The translations under genes and the position numbers were made by a program. A stretch of DNA of 64,000 nucleotides from Fennellomyces sp. T-0311 (Eukaryota > Mucoromycota > Mucoromycetes > Mucorales > Lichtheimiaceae): the NCBI GenBank assembly GCA_025266875.1, contig JALLLT010000021.1, forward strand, positions 124,001 to 188,000. Direction: 5' to 3'. Within the stretch, counting starts at the first letter, position 1, and every line of letters starts with the position of its first letter. The notes below the pieces were generated by a model, which ran no database searches, was not told where the DNA came from, and saw only the letters and a program-made list of their open reading frames with translations. Of this stretch, positions 12,360 through 24,195 are shown piece by piece.

Positions 12360-13290
12360 TTACTGTTCGCCAGCAACAGCGGTTCTCTTCTCCTCGGCGC
12401 GTTGACGGCGACGCTCACGAAGAGCCTTGTTCTTGGCACGGAGAACCTCAGCCTGTTCAGCGAGCGTTTTGGCTCTCAACTTCTCGGCCTTAGCCTTGTG
12501 AATGTATTCCATAAGCACACGCTTGTTCTTGAAGCCGTTACCCTTGGACTTAAGGTAGAGGGTGTGGTACAAGTGCTTGTCAATCTTGCCAGCCTCACGA
12601 TACTTGCGCAAAAGACGGCGGAGGACACGCATGCGGCGCATCCACAGGACCTGGCGAGACATACGGGCGTTGGCAGTACCCTTTCTCTTACCATGGCCCA
12701 TGTGACGACCGAGACGCTTGGCTTCGTTGCGCTCACGGACACGGAAACGCGACTGGCTGATCTCGGGCTTACGGATGATCAAACCGTCCTTGACGAGCTT
12801 ACGGATGTTGGCACCTAATCACCCCAATGGCACTTAGATCAACCTTATACATCCCGATTCCTGTTCCTTCTTTCCACTTACGCGAGTTAGCGTTGGAGAT
12901 TTCGTTGACTTCATTGGGATCGAGCCAAATCTTTCTCTTGCCACAGCTGAGAACGGAGGCAGCAAGACGTTTCTGGGAGCGCAAGTTAACCCTATTGATT
13001 TGATCATTCGTTAGTGTCAGGTCAAAGCGTAAATACAACGACCCATCGCGTTTTTCTTTGTTTTCCATATCCTTGCTGTTCATGTTGACGGTTTACAAGC
13101 TGGTTTCTTCGCTGTTTGACAGTTGGTACTGGAAAGAAAAGGTTGCCGCAAGAAAATTTTTATCTTCATACAGTGACGATGGCGAAATAGTAATGGTTTG
13201 TCGAAATGAAACAGCGGGTGTAGCATGACGGAAACAAAGCAAAAACGATACGATGGTTGACATGTTGATATTAAAATGTTCTACTCACAT
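12360..13290 (-). CDS. RPL19: 60S ribosomal protein L19 (eL19)
   Basis: Exons at 13290-13289, 12991-12882 and 12814-12360 join to 188 residues. They begin [20 protein letters not shown] and continue through [57 protein letters not shown] and [16 protein letters not shown] to a basic C-terminal helix. This is a textbook eL19 of normal length, a component of the large subunit near the subunit bridge. The first exon contributes only the A and T of the start codon. A 297 bp intron with a GTGAGT donor follows, and the G comes from exon 2. The second intron (12815-12881) is 67 bp. The long first intron is several times the local norm, which is common in ribosomal-protein genes. Confidence 0.95.
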
Positions 13291-14726
13291 GGCGTGTGCT
13301 TGGTAGGTGAAAAAGAGAAAGTTCACAAAGGTACGGGCGGAACTGCAAAGTAAAAAGTTTTCCGGTGTCACGGTCAAGCCACTGACTGTTTAAAGGAGTT
13401 GAAGCGGGGATCATCTTCTAGCTGAAACCTTCTCATTGGAGCACCATAAAGAATCCATATCTTGTCGCCATGGCAGCAAATGCCATGTTGTTATAAAGTA
13501 ATCTGATAGAAGCTTCTAGCCTTCATCGTCTCTATTAGCATCTGATGGTAGTGCAGTGACCAAAGTAACAATACCCTGTTTAAAAAGATTTTGTGGGTAC
13601 TCTGACTTCCTATTGAGTGTAGGATCGGCTTTGAATGCGCTCGTGTGAGAACAAAGATTCAGCCAGCCGATATTGGAAACATGAATTTAATTAAGGTTCT
13701 GGACAAACTGTGTTCGCTGCTGGTCAGTCTGCCTCGATCACATAAATATGAGATCGGGATACCAAAAATAGCCACAGTTGAATGATCCAAATATTTAGAG
13801 TATTTATCGCTGCGTACCTGAACAGCGACAAGGTCGTAACAGTAGCATATGTCATTGAAAAACAATGATATTTATCTAGTGGAAACGTAAAGAACCTTTT
13901 TGAAAAAGGAGCGCACATAAGTTCTCCCGCTGAATGCAGGTAGTTTTGGGAAGGGCGATCAGTGAGGGGAAGGAGGGATCGTGGAACCGTGCCCTCCCAT
14001 TGATTTGCTGCCGAAACCCATGAGCAATAAAAAATACTCTCAGCAGGAGAATGCGTTGACAATGATCAGAAGACCAGGGCGGTGCGACATAATATGGCGG
14101 GATATAGATATATATCACTCACTAAGCTGTGCACATGATATTGAAGCGTTGTTAAAAGCCGACGTGATCGACTCACGCGATCATGCTATACCGTTGTGTA
14201 TATGTGTACGTAGCAGGGATAAGAAAAAAAGGAGGAAAAGTGCGACAGAATCAAGAGGGACGAGAAGGAGAAGATAAAGGGAAGGAACCTGCTGTGGCTG
14301 AACCAGTGATTAATTAATTGGGCTGATAGCATCATCTGCTCATGCTTGCTCTCTTTGTGTGCAATATGCAAGGAGGCGGGGCGGCGACCTAATAATCCTA
14401 TCTCTGCAATAAATAGTACAACAACAGTGCTGCAACCGAGAGCGAGAAAAGTGTTTGGGAAAAGCGTGCATAGCTGGCGGTCAGGGGAGCATGAAGGTCC
14501 CTCTTCACGCGCGGTCATCTGAAACCGCCAACCGCCTGTTTCCGAGCAACCCTATGATCTCATGACAACGAACCCCAATGCCCTTAGTGTCACAATCGCA
14601 TACATATAATCTCTTGCATCTCTCATCTTTTACCTCTCTCTTTTTTTTTTACGTTCTTTTCACATAGCTGCGCTACTTTTTTGTCTTTTTCATTCCTCCC
14701 TTGACTTATTTCTGCCATTCAATCTG
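13291..14726. other. Intergenic/promoter region
   Basis: This stretch lies upstream of RPL19 (minus) and the WWE-like gene (plus). It contains pyrimidine-rich runs at about 14625-14710 just before the latter, typical of fungal 5' leaders. Open frames on both strands between 13660 and 14520 did not resemble known proteins. Confidence 0.4.
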
Positions 14727-15209
14727 ATGCGAGAATCCTCCACTTCCGGCGATACGAAGGTCCTTAGTTATCCATCTTCACATCGTACACCTCGTTATCC
14801 ACATCAACAGCAGCTCCCAACTGCTCTCAATCGTAACACCACAAATAATGCAGAAATCGTGTCACTGCCCTCCATACACATCAAAATGCCCGAAGATATA
14901 CCTCGTCCCTCTTCGTGCAATAGTAGTAGCAGTACCAGCAGTATGAGTAGCAGTGGCAGTAATAGTCTCGTGCGATCCACCCCCGCATTCCAAGCCCAGT
15001 GGCTGTTCTTCAGTAACTCGCGCTGGATCCCACTTGACATGCAGAGCCATAGCAAGTTGGAACGGACGCTGCAGTTGGGCGGCGTTTTTGTAGACATCGA
15101 GGATAGCCACTTCCCTGACGTGCAGCGCATTAGGGTCTTTCCCGGAGCTGACTACCTGTCGTATCTCGGAATTCGGTACCGTATTAGCCGTGTCCTCCTT
15201 CCTCTGTGA
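14727..15209 (+). CDS. Small protein with a WWE-like domain
   Basis: A single-exon frame of 160 residues. Residues 1-88 are low complexity, rich in Ser, Pro, Gln and Asn, with a serine tract at about 62-80. Residues 90-157 form a compact domain with W92, a second W100 followed by IPLD, a KLER motif, DIEDSHFPDVQRIRVFP and a final LSYLGIRYRISRVLLP. The two-tryptophan pattern with a conserved L-E helix and C-terminal Arg resembles the WWE-type module found at the N-terminus of DDHD phospholipases and in some ubiquitin ligases. That assignment is by eye and tentative. No catalytic domain follows. If correct, the protein would be a stand-alone binding module. A T-rich leader precedes the chosen ATG. 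Confidence 0.6.
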   Translation: MRESSTSGDTKVLSYPSSHRTPRYPHQQQLPTALNRNTTNNAEIVSLPSIHIKMPEDIPRPSSCNSSSSTSSMSSSGSNSLVRSTPAFQAQWLFFSNSRWIPLDMQSHSKLERTLQLGGVFVDIEDSHFPDVQRIRVFPGADYLSYLGIRYRISRVLLPL

Positions 15210-17212
15210 CATACATATATCTTGTTTCCTTATATATATTGCTCGTTTTTAATATTACCTTTCTTTTGCTCCTCCGTTCTTTTTTTTTCCCTTTGGCTGT
15301 TTAATATTCTAGTCTGGTCTCCTTTGGTCCATATACTATATTATGTTGTTTAGCTAGTTACGTATCTGTCGTTGTCAATATATATTTGTTCTACTTTACA
15401 CATAGCATGAGTAACATACGGCTACGCACTTTAGTGTTTGTATGCTTGTGGATGAGGAATGCACCTACAGCTATTTTGTCAATGCTGATCCAAAAGAGGA
15501 TGGTCTCACATGTACTCTTGGTTTGCACTACCATAACCTAATAATACCCGCTATCAGGCCACAGTACCACATGGGGGATGATCTTGTCATCCAATCCACG
15601 TTCTCTTCGCATATCCAATTTTTAGGTATAAATACAACTCTATACGTACGTATATTTGACCTATGACATTATCTACTCTTGACGTTAGATTTCAATTGCT
15701 CATTCTATCCTTTTTGTTTATATGGGCCCTCAACGTTGAGGACAAGTGCACATGCATAAGCAGTCCAAATATTTTTGCTGCTACCCCATCCAGCAATACA
15801 AATCTGTTTATCGTTCTAAAAACCAATCACATGGAGGCAAGAGTCGGTGCATGTGTCAGAAGGCGATAATCTTTTTCCAAAAATTGTTTATCAACTATTA
15901 TAGTTATTATATTTTAACGAGATCATTCGATATACTATCAGCCAAAAGATTACATTATCGGTACCAGAGAAGCGGTAATGTCAATAGGCATTTCCATCAT
16001 GCATTTAGATACAGTCCATCCACAATGATGACACAACATGAAAATGTCACGAGGCCAGATGCAGAATCCTAAACATTTACAGGTGCAAACTACAAATGAA
16101 GCACAGCATCAGCATAAAGGAGCGCGTGCAGTGCTGCATATCTATTGGATATACGTAGCTTTGGCTTGAAGAAAGGAAAAGAGATTGCTTATCGCTGAAA
16201 AGATATCAAGATCCAAAATTATGTAAGAACTGAATGTAGTAATCCGGGGATTTCTTCATTGAAATCGCCAAGCAGGTTATCTATTATACTTCGCACTTGC
16301 TTCCCCGAGCCATGTGCTCGAACCCTATATTTAAATTATGCTCAATTGTAAATAGTTTCAGAAATGTAAAAAACATATGGGTTTATTGTTCTGTTCTGTG
16401 GGGGTATGACGCCAGCACATTTGGATGGAATTACTATAGAAAAGCACGCCGCTGAGCAGAGAAGTTTGATGATCATCGGGATGATTTAAGTTTGCCTTAA
16501 TATTTTAGCTTTCTTGTGTCCATCTGCCCAGGACTCTGTGTTAAGCGACTATCGATAGAGAAATCTTATCAACACAATAGCGTAATATGTGCGGAGTATG
16601 GTTTTGTATGCAAACATGGACGTATGTAACGTTATCAGCTAGAAAAAAAGGATATGGGGTTCATATGAATATTTGCAACTTGATATCTTATCGCCACCAT
16701 TCCATATACCACACTCGATCTTATAATAAATCTTTTACGTTACATTGTACGTATAGATCAGTCCAGTTTCTTAAAAAGATAACCCGGGTTATGTATCACT
16801 TTATCACGGTAACAAAAGTATATGCTCACGATGACGATTGAACTACGTGTTCTCCATGTTCAGGTCAATAAAAAATTGCCCATATAAATAGCACTTATCA
16901 GGAACCAGCTGAATATCAGAGGATACTGCCAAGAGCTTTAGAGGAGGGCCGCGATCGTTGAGGACGCCTACGTACATGCAGATAGATCATTCACTTTTTT
17001 TTTTTCAAAGTTGCTAAGTCCGCGATGCACCACTGAATATTTTTTTATTAGATGGACTATGAGGTGGATTAAAAGTGACTCCTTATGCGTAGCTTTTTGG
17101 TCCCGAGAACAGAAGCATACTGACATAAGACTTTTTACGACCATTCCATTGTCTAGACCCAGACGACAGTGCATGAGAGAAAATAAGCTTTTTTTAACCA
17201 TTTTCTTGCGAA
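15210..17212. other. Intergenic, no gene seen
   Basis: AT-rich sequence between the WWE-like gene and the mariner element. The longest open frames (15442-15666 and 15746-16072, plus strand) resemble nothing I know and have no clear codon bias. Confidence 0.4.
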
Positions 17213-18567
17213 TACACTCGCACAGAAAAAGTGTTCACCATTTTTTTTGAATTTCCGCTGCCTCCAAAATATATATATACTTGCTAAAGGCATTATTTGA
17301 CAAAACAATTAATCTGACCCAGCAACTCCAACTAAGAAGAAACAATTGTATTTATATTAAGAAACAAAATATCGAATATACTTGTACAAATCAATATTTT
17401 GTGTGCCGTCCTTTGGCCTTAATGACTGCCTTACAGCGGTCTGACATACTCCTTACAAGTGCCTCTGCTAATTCAGTCGTCAATTTAGCCCACTCTTCGC
17501 GAAGTGCGACCTTCAACTCTTCTTTCGTGGAAATATGCTTCCGGCGCTTCTTGATTCTCTTCTCCAAGGAATTCCAAACGTGCTCAATCGGGTTCAGATC
17601 AGGGCTTTGGGCTGGCCAGAACCCAAAGCCTCTAATACCAGATTCTTCTTTATAGCACCTTGTATAGCGACCTGTGTGGCAGCTAGCACCGTCCTCTTGG
17701 AAGATAAACTCCCTGCCGGTATCCCAGGTGACTTGTTCGAGGTATGGGACAAAATGGTGGGTAAGGCAGGTGACATAGGCTTCTTGATTTACATTTCCAT
17801 CCATAAACACCAAAGGTCCGAAGCCTCCAGACCAAAAACAGGCCCACACCATCACTAATCCCTTGCCGAACTTGTAGGTGGGAACAATATGGCTTGCATT
17901 GTAGCGTTCACCTTGTCGTCTGATGACACGAGCTCCTCCATCGTTACCGCGAACTGTGAATCTGGACTCGTCAGATCAGATCACGTTGCTCCACTCTTCC
18001 ATTGTCCAATTCTTGTGTATTTTAGCCCAAGCAAGCCGTCGAGCAACATGACGACGCGTCAATGCTGGCTTTTGGGCAGGTACATATGATCCAAAGCCAT
18101 CCTTGCGCAGATACTTAATTACCGTGTCTTTACAGACATAGACACCGGCACGTTCAAGCATCGCCTGATGGAATGAGTATGGTTCCATTGGATTTCGTTT
18201 TGCGCTAAGTACGAGAGCAATTCGATCACTATGGGTCAATTTTTCCGGTCTTCCGCTCCTGGGCATATTCTTTACGGTTCCAGTTTTCTTCCACTTCTTG
18301 ATCACGCTATTGATAGTTTCACGCTTTTGCAATGTTCTGCGTACAATTTCGCAGACTTTTATTCCGGCCTGTTTCATGCCAATTATTTGGTTTTTTTCGG
18401 CCTCTGAAAGCTCTTGACGTTTCTTTAGTGTGCTGTTCGTAGCACCTTGAAGTGTCATTGTGAGTTAAAAGAAGAAAAAGAGCAAAAAATGCATAAATGG
18501 GAAATGTTATGTTTATATTTTTCCTTCCAAATTTGGAAATGGTGAACACTTTTTCTGTGTGAGTGTA
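17213..18567. mobile_element. Tc1/mariner DNA transposon
   Basis: A full-length element of 1351 bp (17215-18565) between TA target duplications at 17213-17214 and 18566-18567. The ends are inverted repeats of 29 bp starting CACTC and ending CACCATTT, identical except for one position (G/A at the sixth base). One long minus-strand transposase frame fills the inside. Element size, TA target and repeat length are all typical of Tc1/mariner. Near-identical ends and a single coding lesion suggest fairly recent insertion. Confidence 0.95.
17391..18458 (-). pseudogene. Tc1-like transposase with one internal stop
   Basis: The frame spans 355 codons before its stop, and all pieces lie in one frame. 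The N-terminal half has helix-turn-helix DNA-binding modules (LSEAEKNQIIGMKQAGIKV, then VIKKWKKTG and SGRPEKLT). The catalytic half carries SDESRF, QEDGASCHT and QSPDLNPIEHVWN, giving the DDE triad. By count, 35 residues separate the second Asp from the Glu, so it is DD35E rather than the DD34E of Tc1. A TGA at 17976-17978 stands where the family has Trp in the WSDE motif, just before the first catalytic Asp. This one change would prevent a full product unless the stop is read through. Transcription would run toward the left end. Confidence 0.92.
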
Positions 18568-19329
18568 TACTTGTAAAGAAATATCGTATCACACTGATTA
18601 CCATGCCATGATCACCGGTCTAAGCAAAAGGACATAACGTCAAAAATACGGACACGGAATGATGTTGAATGTGTTTATAGCAAAGATGTTGTTACGTATT
18701 AGTAAGCGAGAGCATTGGATCCAAAGCTACAATGGAAGTGGTTTGTTTGGTTTATGCATGCCGATCAACCACATTTTTTCACCACTTTTAGTATATTTGC
18801 GGCGCTTGTTACCTGTTTTTTTTTACATTTGTTTGTGTGCACCTGTACTGGTATTGAGCATGGCCTATTTATTTCCAGAGCAATGTGTGCCTTTCAAGTA
18901 TGACAACAATGTGGAAAGGACTTTCTGCAAGAGGAAAAGTTCAAGTCTGCTTCATAGCGTATTCTTTTAAACAGAGATCGCGATGTGGTTCACATAACTA
19001 CCCTTGTACTTTTTAACTTGCTTTTATTCCAAAGATGCGCCAAAGGAAACAAAATCAACGCTCTCGCGTAAATAAATACGGTACACTTTGAAATAGTAGC
19101 AAAAGGCTGATTGACTTGCTGCTTTCTAGAATAATGTTGGAACCACAAACGACTATTTTCTTAGTCGAGCGTGGTTACGCTGCAAGGTAAAGTCATCAGT
19201 TAAGAAATTAACGAAAGAAGAACGAGAGCTGAAACTGGGTACGTATATTTCAATACTGAAAGATTTGTGGAAGTGAACCAGACAGTACTGACAGATAACA
19301 CGTAAGTAGACCCTTTGATACCGGTCAAA
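18568..19329. other. Intergenic, no gene seen
   Basis: The open frame 18659-18970 (plus strand) is hydrophobic, but I do not recognise it and did not call it. Confidence 0.35.
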
Positions 19330-19900
19330 CCGAGGTCTGCATATCATTTTTTTCGAGAACTGAATAAGTTTCAAACGTACCTATTACCACCTGGTGCAAG
19401 CTTCTCTGAGTATATAGATAATATGTGGAAAGCTTTATCTGATGTCGCCAAAGAGGTTAGTATCTGGTTTTCTTTTTAGTCAGATAACACACTCTTTTGA
19501 ATGGAGTTTTCCTTGCTGGAGATGTTAACAAACTTGCAGGAATTCTTCAGATATTCCAAGGAAGAAACAAAAGCGTGGAAAGAAAAAAGTAAGATGTTTT
19601 TGAACTACCGATCTATCCATCCTTTTGGAAAGGACGAGCTGTCTGTTTGGAGGAACCTGTCCAAAACGAGCTGGACAGTAAGTACACTTGCTGATTTACG
19701 TAATTGCAGTAATGTCACTAACGTATATTAGAAACTGCTGGATTCAAGGGAAGATGAACCTATTACTTACGCGAGCAAGCTAGAGGCGCTCGATGAGGCG
19801 GTGAAAGCATCAGGTAAAATGGAGGCGGTGAAAAACGGAAGCACCGGTCATACTATAAGTTACCGGTTCGGAAGTGCCTCATCTTCACTGGTACATACGT
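19330..19900 (+). pseudogene. SNX-BAR-like gene remnant
   Basis: Three coding-like pieces separated by plausible short introns. They are a first ending SEYIDNMWKALSDVAKE (about 19345-19455), a second containing LTNLQEFFRYSKEETKAWKE (19501-19680) and a third with SKLEALDEAVKASGKMEAV (from 19732). Heptad-like spacing and the sequence style resemble the C-terminal BAR helices of sorting nexins of the Snx4/Mvp1 type. An in-frame TGA sits directly before the second piece, and no PX domain was found upstream. I read it as a decayed fragment. The family call is tentative and could be another coiled-coil protein. Confidence 0.35.
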
Positions 19901-20184
19901 AGTAAAAGCACTAACCCAAGTATTCGCTTCATGCGTATATAGCTGTGAAAAGTAGATGTCATCTTCCGCCACAATGATGAGTGTTCTTGAGCACCTTGTT
20001 TTCCTCGTTCATGATGGTAAAGGTTGGCGTAGAAAATCTCTATATATCTTTCAGGATGCTATGGACAATAAAACGAACATTTTATGTGCAGGGCCAAACC
20101 ATATGCGCTTTATTGATTTGAAAGTCACTTTGATGTATTGAGAAAGCTATGTGACAATGGGGAAAAGCAAAGTAATTTGAATAT

Positions 20185-20846
20185 TTGCATAAAAGTACCT
20201 ATCGCCGTTGGCGAAAGCCCACAGATATTGGTATCCGTATGTACTATCCGGTACTCTCTTTTCCTACCCGAGCCATTGCGTCGTTCTGGCCATGTGATCC
20301 ACTCATAAAGTCCACCCGAGCTTTATCCGCTTATCAGATCAAGGATCGGGGTTTCTCACGACAGAAGGGACATACTTGTTACACCGTTGCTCGCGATTCA
20401 CACAATGGCCCTCTTTCTCCCATGTCGGGCGACGAAGAATCAAATTATCTAGTGCAACAAGGCCAAACTCATTCAAAGTCGAATCGGCTGTGGATTGTTC
20501 TCATTTGGATATGGCGCTTCTGCATTTTTGGCATCACAGGCTCAACCAGCATGGTGGTAACTAGGTTCATTATACAGCGAATCTTTGGCATGGCCTCGAG
20601 TAAGTCGCTTCATTACTGCTGCATATGCACTGACTGATTCGAATTGTAGGTGGCTGGGAATATTTTGCGGTGTTCTTTTTCCTCGAGTTGGTGGTGTACA
20701 CGATCATGCTCGTTATTATCGGAAGTTGTCTGGGTCAATGGAGATTTTTCTGCGCAGTCGCCTTTAAAATGTGGGGATGGTTGCTGCCAGCACAGTTTCG
20801 ACAGACAGCTTATACGCGTCTCCAGTCAGATTACGAAGATCACTAA
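20185..20846 (+). CDS. Small membrane protein resembling DUF6787
   Basis: Two exons are supported, one ending at 20599 and one at 20650-20846, joined over a 50 bp GTAAGT...TAG intron. The joined C-terminal part has two hydrophobic helices. The first contains IWRFCIFGITGSTSMVVTRF, and the second reads FAVFFFLELVVYTIMLVIIG followed by LGQWRFFCAVAFKMWGWLLP. The FGITGSTS and GQ(W/F)xFF...KM motifs recall the short bacterial membrane family listed as DUF6787, from memory. The start is uncertain. The open frame begins at 20185, but the N-terminal 60 residues may be leader or upstream exon. A Ser/Gly-rich loop lies before the first helix. Function is unknown. Confidence 0.6.
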
Positions 20847-21436
20847 ACTGCCAATTACATTCTCATCCAGGTTATTGTGTTTGTCTATTAAGGTGATCGA
20901 AATTTGTATTTTTGCTTCTGTGCAGTTTTCTATAAACGAAATACTAAGCACACTTTTCCTGTGATTGATGGATTCATTTACAAGTTATGATAGTCAAAGT
21001 GCCTGACTACCCATTCATGTGTTGATTTGCAAATTGCAAACTACATATGTCCATCTAATGCGAGCAATCAAAGGTAGTGTGGACAAATATGCTCACGCTC
21101 AGCATATCCTGAGTAGCCTTAGATCACACTTGCTATTGATACGTAGTGGATCAATACGATACGCCGCCTAGGCTTATATACAGGAGACTGTGTATTACTT
21201 GTTCATCGAAGCTAGACATATTTTATACCTGATACACTCTTATGTTTATTCCATTAACCGACAAGACAGTTCAAAGGTTAACTAAATTTGATATAGGTAG
21301 AGGGAAGAGCCAGCGTAAAAGGTTGCCTAACTTTTGAGCTTTCTAAAAACGTAGTACGTAGAGGGATAGCTGGCTCTGCAGAAAAGGAAGCCGGGTATAT
21401 TACGTAATAAAAGTAGCATACAAATTTATTTATTCT
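20847..21436. other. Intergenic, no gene seen
   Basis: AT-rich spacer between two genes whose 3' ends face each other. No feature recognised. Confidence 0.4.
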
Positions 21437-23750
21437 CTAAATCTTGGGACGGAAGAGCTGGCGTTCCTCGAATGGAATACGCACGATCATCAAATCACGA
21501 AGTGCGTCAATCTCTACCTTGCTTAATCCACACACAATTTGGACATAGTCCTGAATGGATCCATATTTCTCCTTCAAGCTGCGGATCGTCTCGCGCATAG
21601 CAAGGTATCTGGATGAGGTTTCTTTAGTCGACCTAGCCGTATTCATTATGGAAAAAAACTTACGGAGCAGACATAACCATACGCATGTCCTGAATTGTAA
21701 CGCCGAGCATGTCAGCCTTTGCCTGAAGTTCGCTTTCAGATTCTATAGAGAGAAGAATGAGTAATTTGTTTGACTGTTTATAGCCAAAAAATAATAATTA
21801 CCCCAGTAACCAAGGTTGCTCATCGCATACTCTTGAGCGATGATTTCATCGTCCACATCGCACAGACCCAATAGAAGCATAATGAATACACCAGTACGAT
21901 CCTTTCCGGCAGTACAATGGATAATTAATGACTTTGTAGATTGACGTGAGTGATTTGCAAGGATATGTTTGAAGATTTTGCCGAATTGAGGGCCTCCCTT
22001 TTCGAGAATGATCATGTACACTATTTTTAGACATAAGTAACCAGCAGCAATATTACCGATCTTCTATTCTATTACCTTTGGGGAATCCAGTTGCGCCTTC
22101 AAAGTATCCTTGCCAACGAGTCGCCAAAGCAGCAGGTGAATAGTCATCTTTGCTGAAAACGGCTGATGGATAACGCGTGAGTCCTTCAATTTCACTGCTA
22201 GCAGATTAGTTTCACACTAGAGTCTTAAAGTGGATATCACTCACGGCATGGTGCCCTGACGTTCAAGTTCGGGATCGGAACGGAAATCGAATGCAGCCAC
22301 CACATTCAGCTGCTTCAAAACATCCTTGCCCTTTTGCGTAACGTTCACAAGACTGTCAAATAGATAAGCATTATGCAAAAGAATACAGCTCCCCATTTTC
22401 AACTTACTGGCCACAGCGAAACACAAATCTCTCCCTAATATAGCCTCGGCCGTCACGCACGGGCCATCCTCCGATATCCCGAAAGTTCTTCACACCTTGA
22501 ACATCAATCCATCGAGGGACAACCATACCCGTGCTCTGGCCCATGGATCGTGCTACGATCCGCTTCATTAGCATGCCAGTATCTCGGTTTCCAATGTTCA
22601 ACAAAAATAATATACCTTTTTCAAATGCATTTTTCTCATGCTCCGCGAAATACTCCAAGATTGCCTGAACAACTTCTTCGTACTGACCAATAAAGTTATG
22701 GTTTGCTCCAGGGATAAGCTTCAGCTGATGGTTCGAGATAATATTGGAAAACATGGCGGCATTATACACTGGGACGATCTACGCCAAAATATAGGTTAGC
22801 ATTGTAAGTTTGCAGCTGAAGGATCAACAACTAACTTCATCGTTGGTACCGTGGCACGTGAGGACGCAGGTGGTCTTAGGCATGCGAGCGACTATACATG
22901 GTACATCTCCATCAATACAGACATACTATCACAGAAAAAAGTATAACAACATTACCATGCGAGTTGTCCCAGGTGATGAACCGTTCCACATCCTTTCGCG
23001 TCACCTTGATAGTGATAAACGAGTCGCGCTTTCTGACTTTCCAATCAAAGTACCCCTTTATCCGCATGATTAGCATAACCCCAAACAAAATCATTTACTC
23101 CATGTACCTGACGATCCAGCGCCTCACCAATCTCGGGTCGATTCTTGTAAATCTGGTTATCGTTCATCTTGTAACGGCCAGAAACGTTCACAAAATGTGG
23201 TAATGGTTTTTCGCAAGTGGTGGCAAACTTGAATCCAGCTGTCGAACCTATTATTTCATTGTTTAGCTTTTGACTTGGATTTTGTTTTCATAGAACACAC
23301 CACGCGAATGACCAACGATGGCAAAGATCTCATAGCCTTGCTTCTCAAAGTAATTAGCCACAGTGTGGTAATCCTCGGTATCTTCCTAATGAACGGAATG
23401 AGTTTCCGGGAAATACTCTATACTAGGAAGAACTTACGGCAATATTGGCATAGCCGGCTTGACCGGTGCTGTCTCCGTTGCCTCTAAAGTCGAAACGGTA
23501 GTTGGAATAGGGCAGTTTTTGAGAAAGCAGACGCTGGTATAGATAGTTCTTGTGTCCTGGAGTAAACAGGAAAAAGAAAGATCGAATGAGCTTCTTGCAA
23601 GTTTGGGCTTCAATGGTAGAATTTACCTAGAACGCCGTGACCGATCAAGACAAGACGTGGACGCTCACGATCAGCGTCTATTTCGTCTCTCTTTTCGAGA
23701 ATTCCGACAATGGTCTCACCACGATCGTTTGTAATCGAAACTGTAGTCAT
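21437..23750 (-). CDS. Fusion of alpha/beta-hydrolase and protein tyrosine phosphatase
   Basis: Thirteen exons join in phase into 543 residues. The start is MTTVSITNDRGETIVG at 23750, and the introns are 47-70 bp. Residues 1 to about 260 are a serine-hydrolase domain: HGVLGHK oxyanion loop, YRFDFRGNGDSTG, nucleophile GHSRG, the Asp in HGTNDEIVPVYNA and the His in PGANHNFIGQY. From about 270 on it is a Y_phosphatase3-type phosphatase: VQGVKNFRDIGG, FRSDPELERQG and the CX5R loop IIHCTAGKDRTGVF, then the GLSKVEIDALRD-type helix near the end. Both active sites look complete. The linker is only about 10-20 residues. A 63 bp intron (22553-22615) lies at the domain border, and removing it keeps the frame, so the fusion looks real rather than two merged gene models. 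Substrates are unknown. Lipid or phosphoinositide dephosphorylation is possible for this phosphatase class. Confidence 0.87.
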
Positions 23751-24195
23751 GGTCTATTCTTCAGGGAAAACCTTGCTGAATTGGATATCAAGGCACGGGA
23801 TTAAATAGGGAATTGACAAGTTCAATTCCTGTTACAAATCCGATCTGTTACGCATACCGTGGGTAAGCATATAGCCACTTTGCAGCCACTTTCGTCATAG
23901 CCTTATACACCATTCCGCGTCCACAGACGACCCATTCTCTCATACACTACTGCATCACGCTATGGACCTCGATATACGGCAGAATATTGGTGTTTTCGGA
24001 GCCGTAGTTTGCCTTGACTAAGCAAGTAACCATGGGAATTCCATGACAAAAGTGACACAGCAACATACCCCAGAATCTTTGGTACCGATTGCAATATACT
24101 ATTTGACTCTAAATTACCTCTTTTTCTTTTTTTTTAAAAAAAACGAAAGCATATACAACTTTTTTTTCTTCTCTTTTTGTACATAACAAAATCAT

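Noticed and set aside
12992..13288. snoRNA gene inside the long RPL19 intron
   Set aside because: No convincing C box, D box or H/ACA elements were found by eye.
21633..21663. A 31 nt intron at the end of the phosphatase domain
   Set aside because: An acceptor further on gives a normal 55 nt intron (21609-21663) and a better family match (APYLAMRETI).
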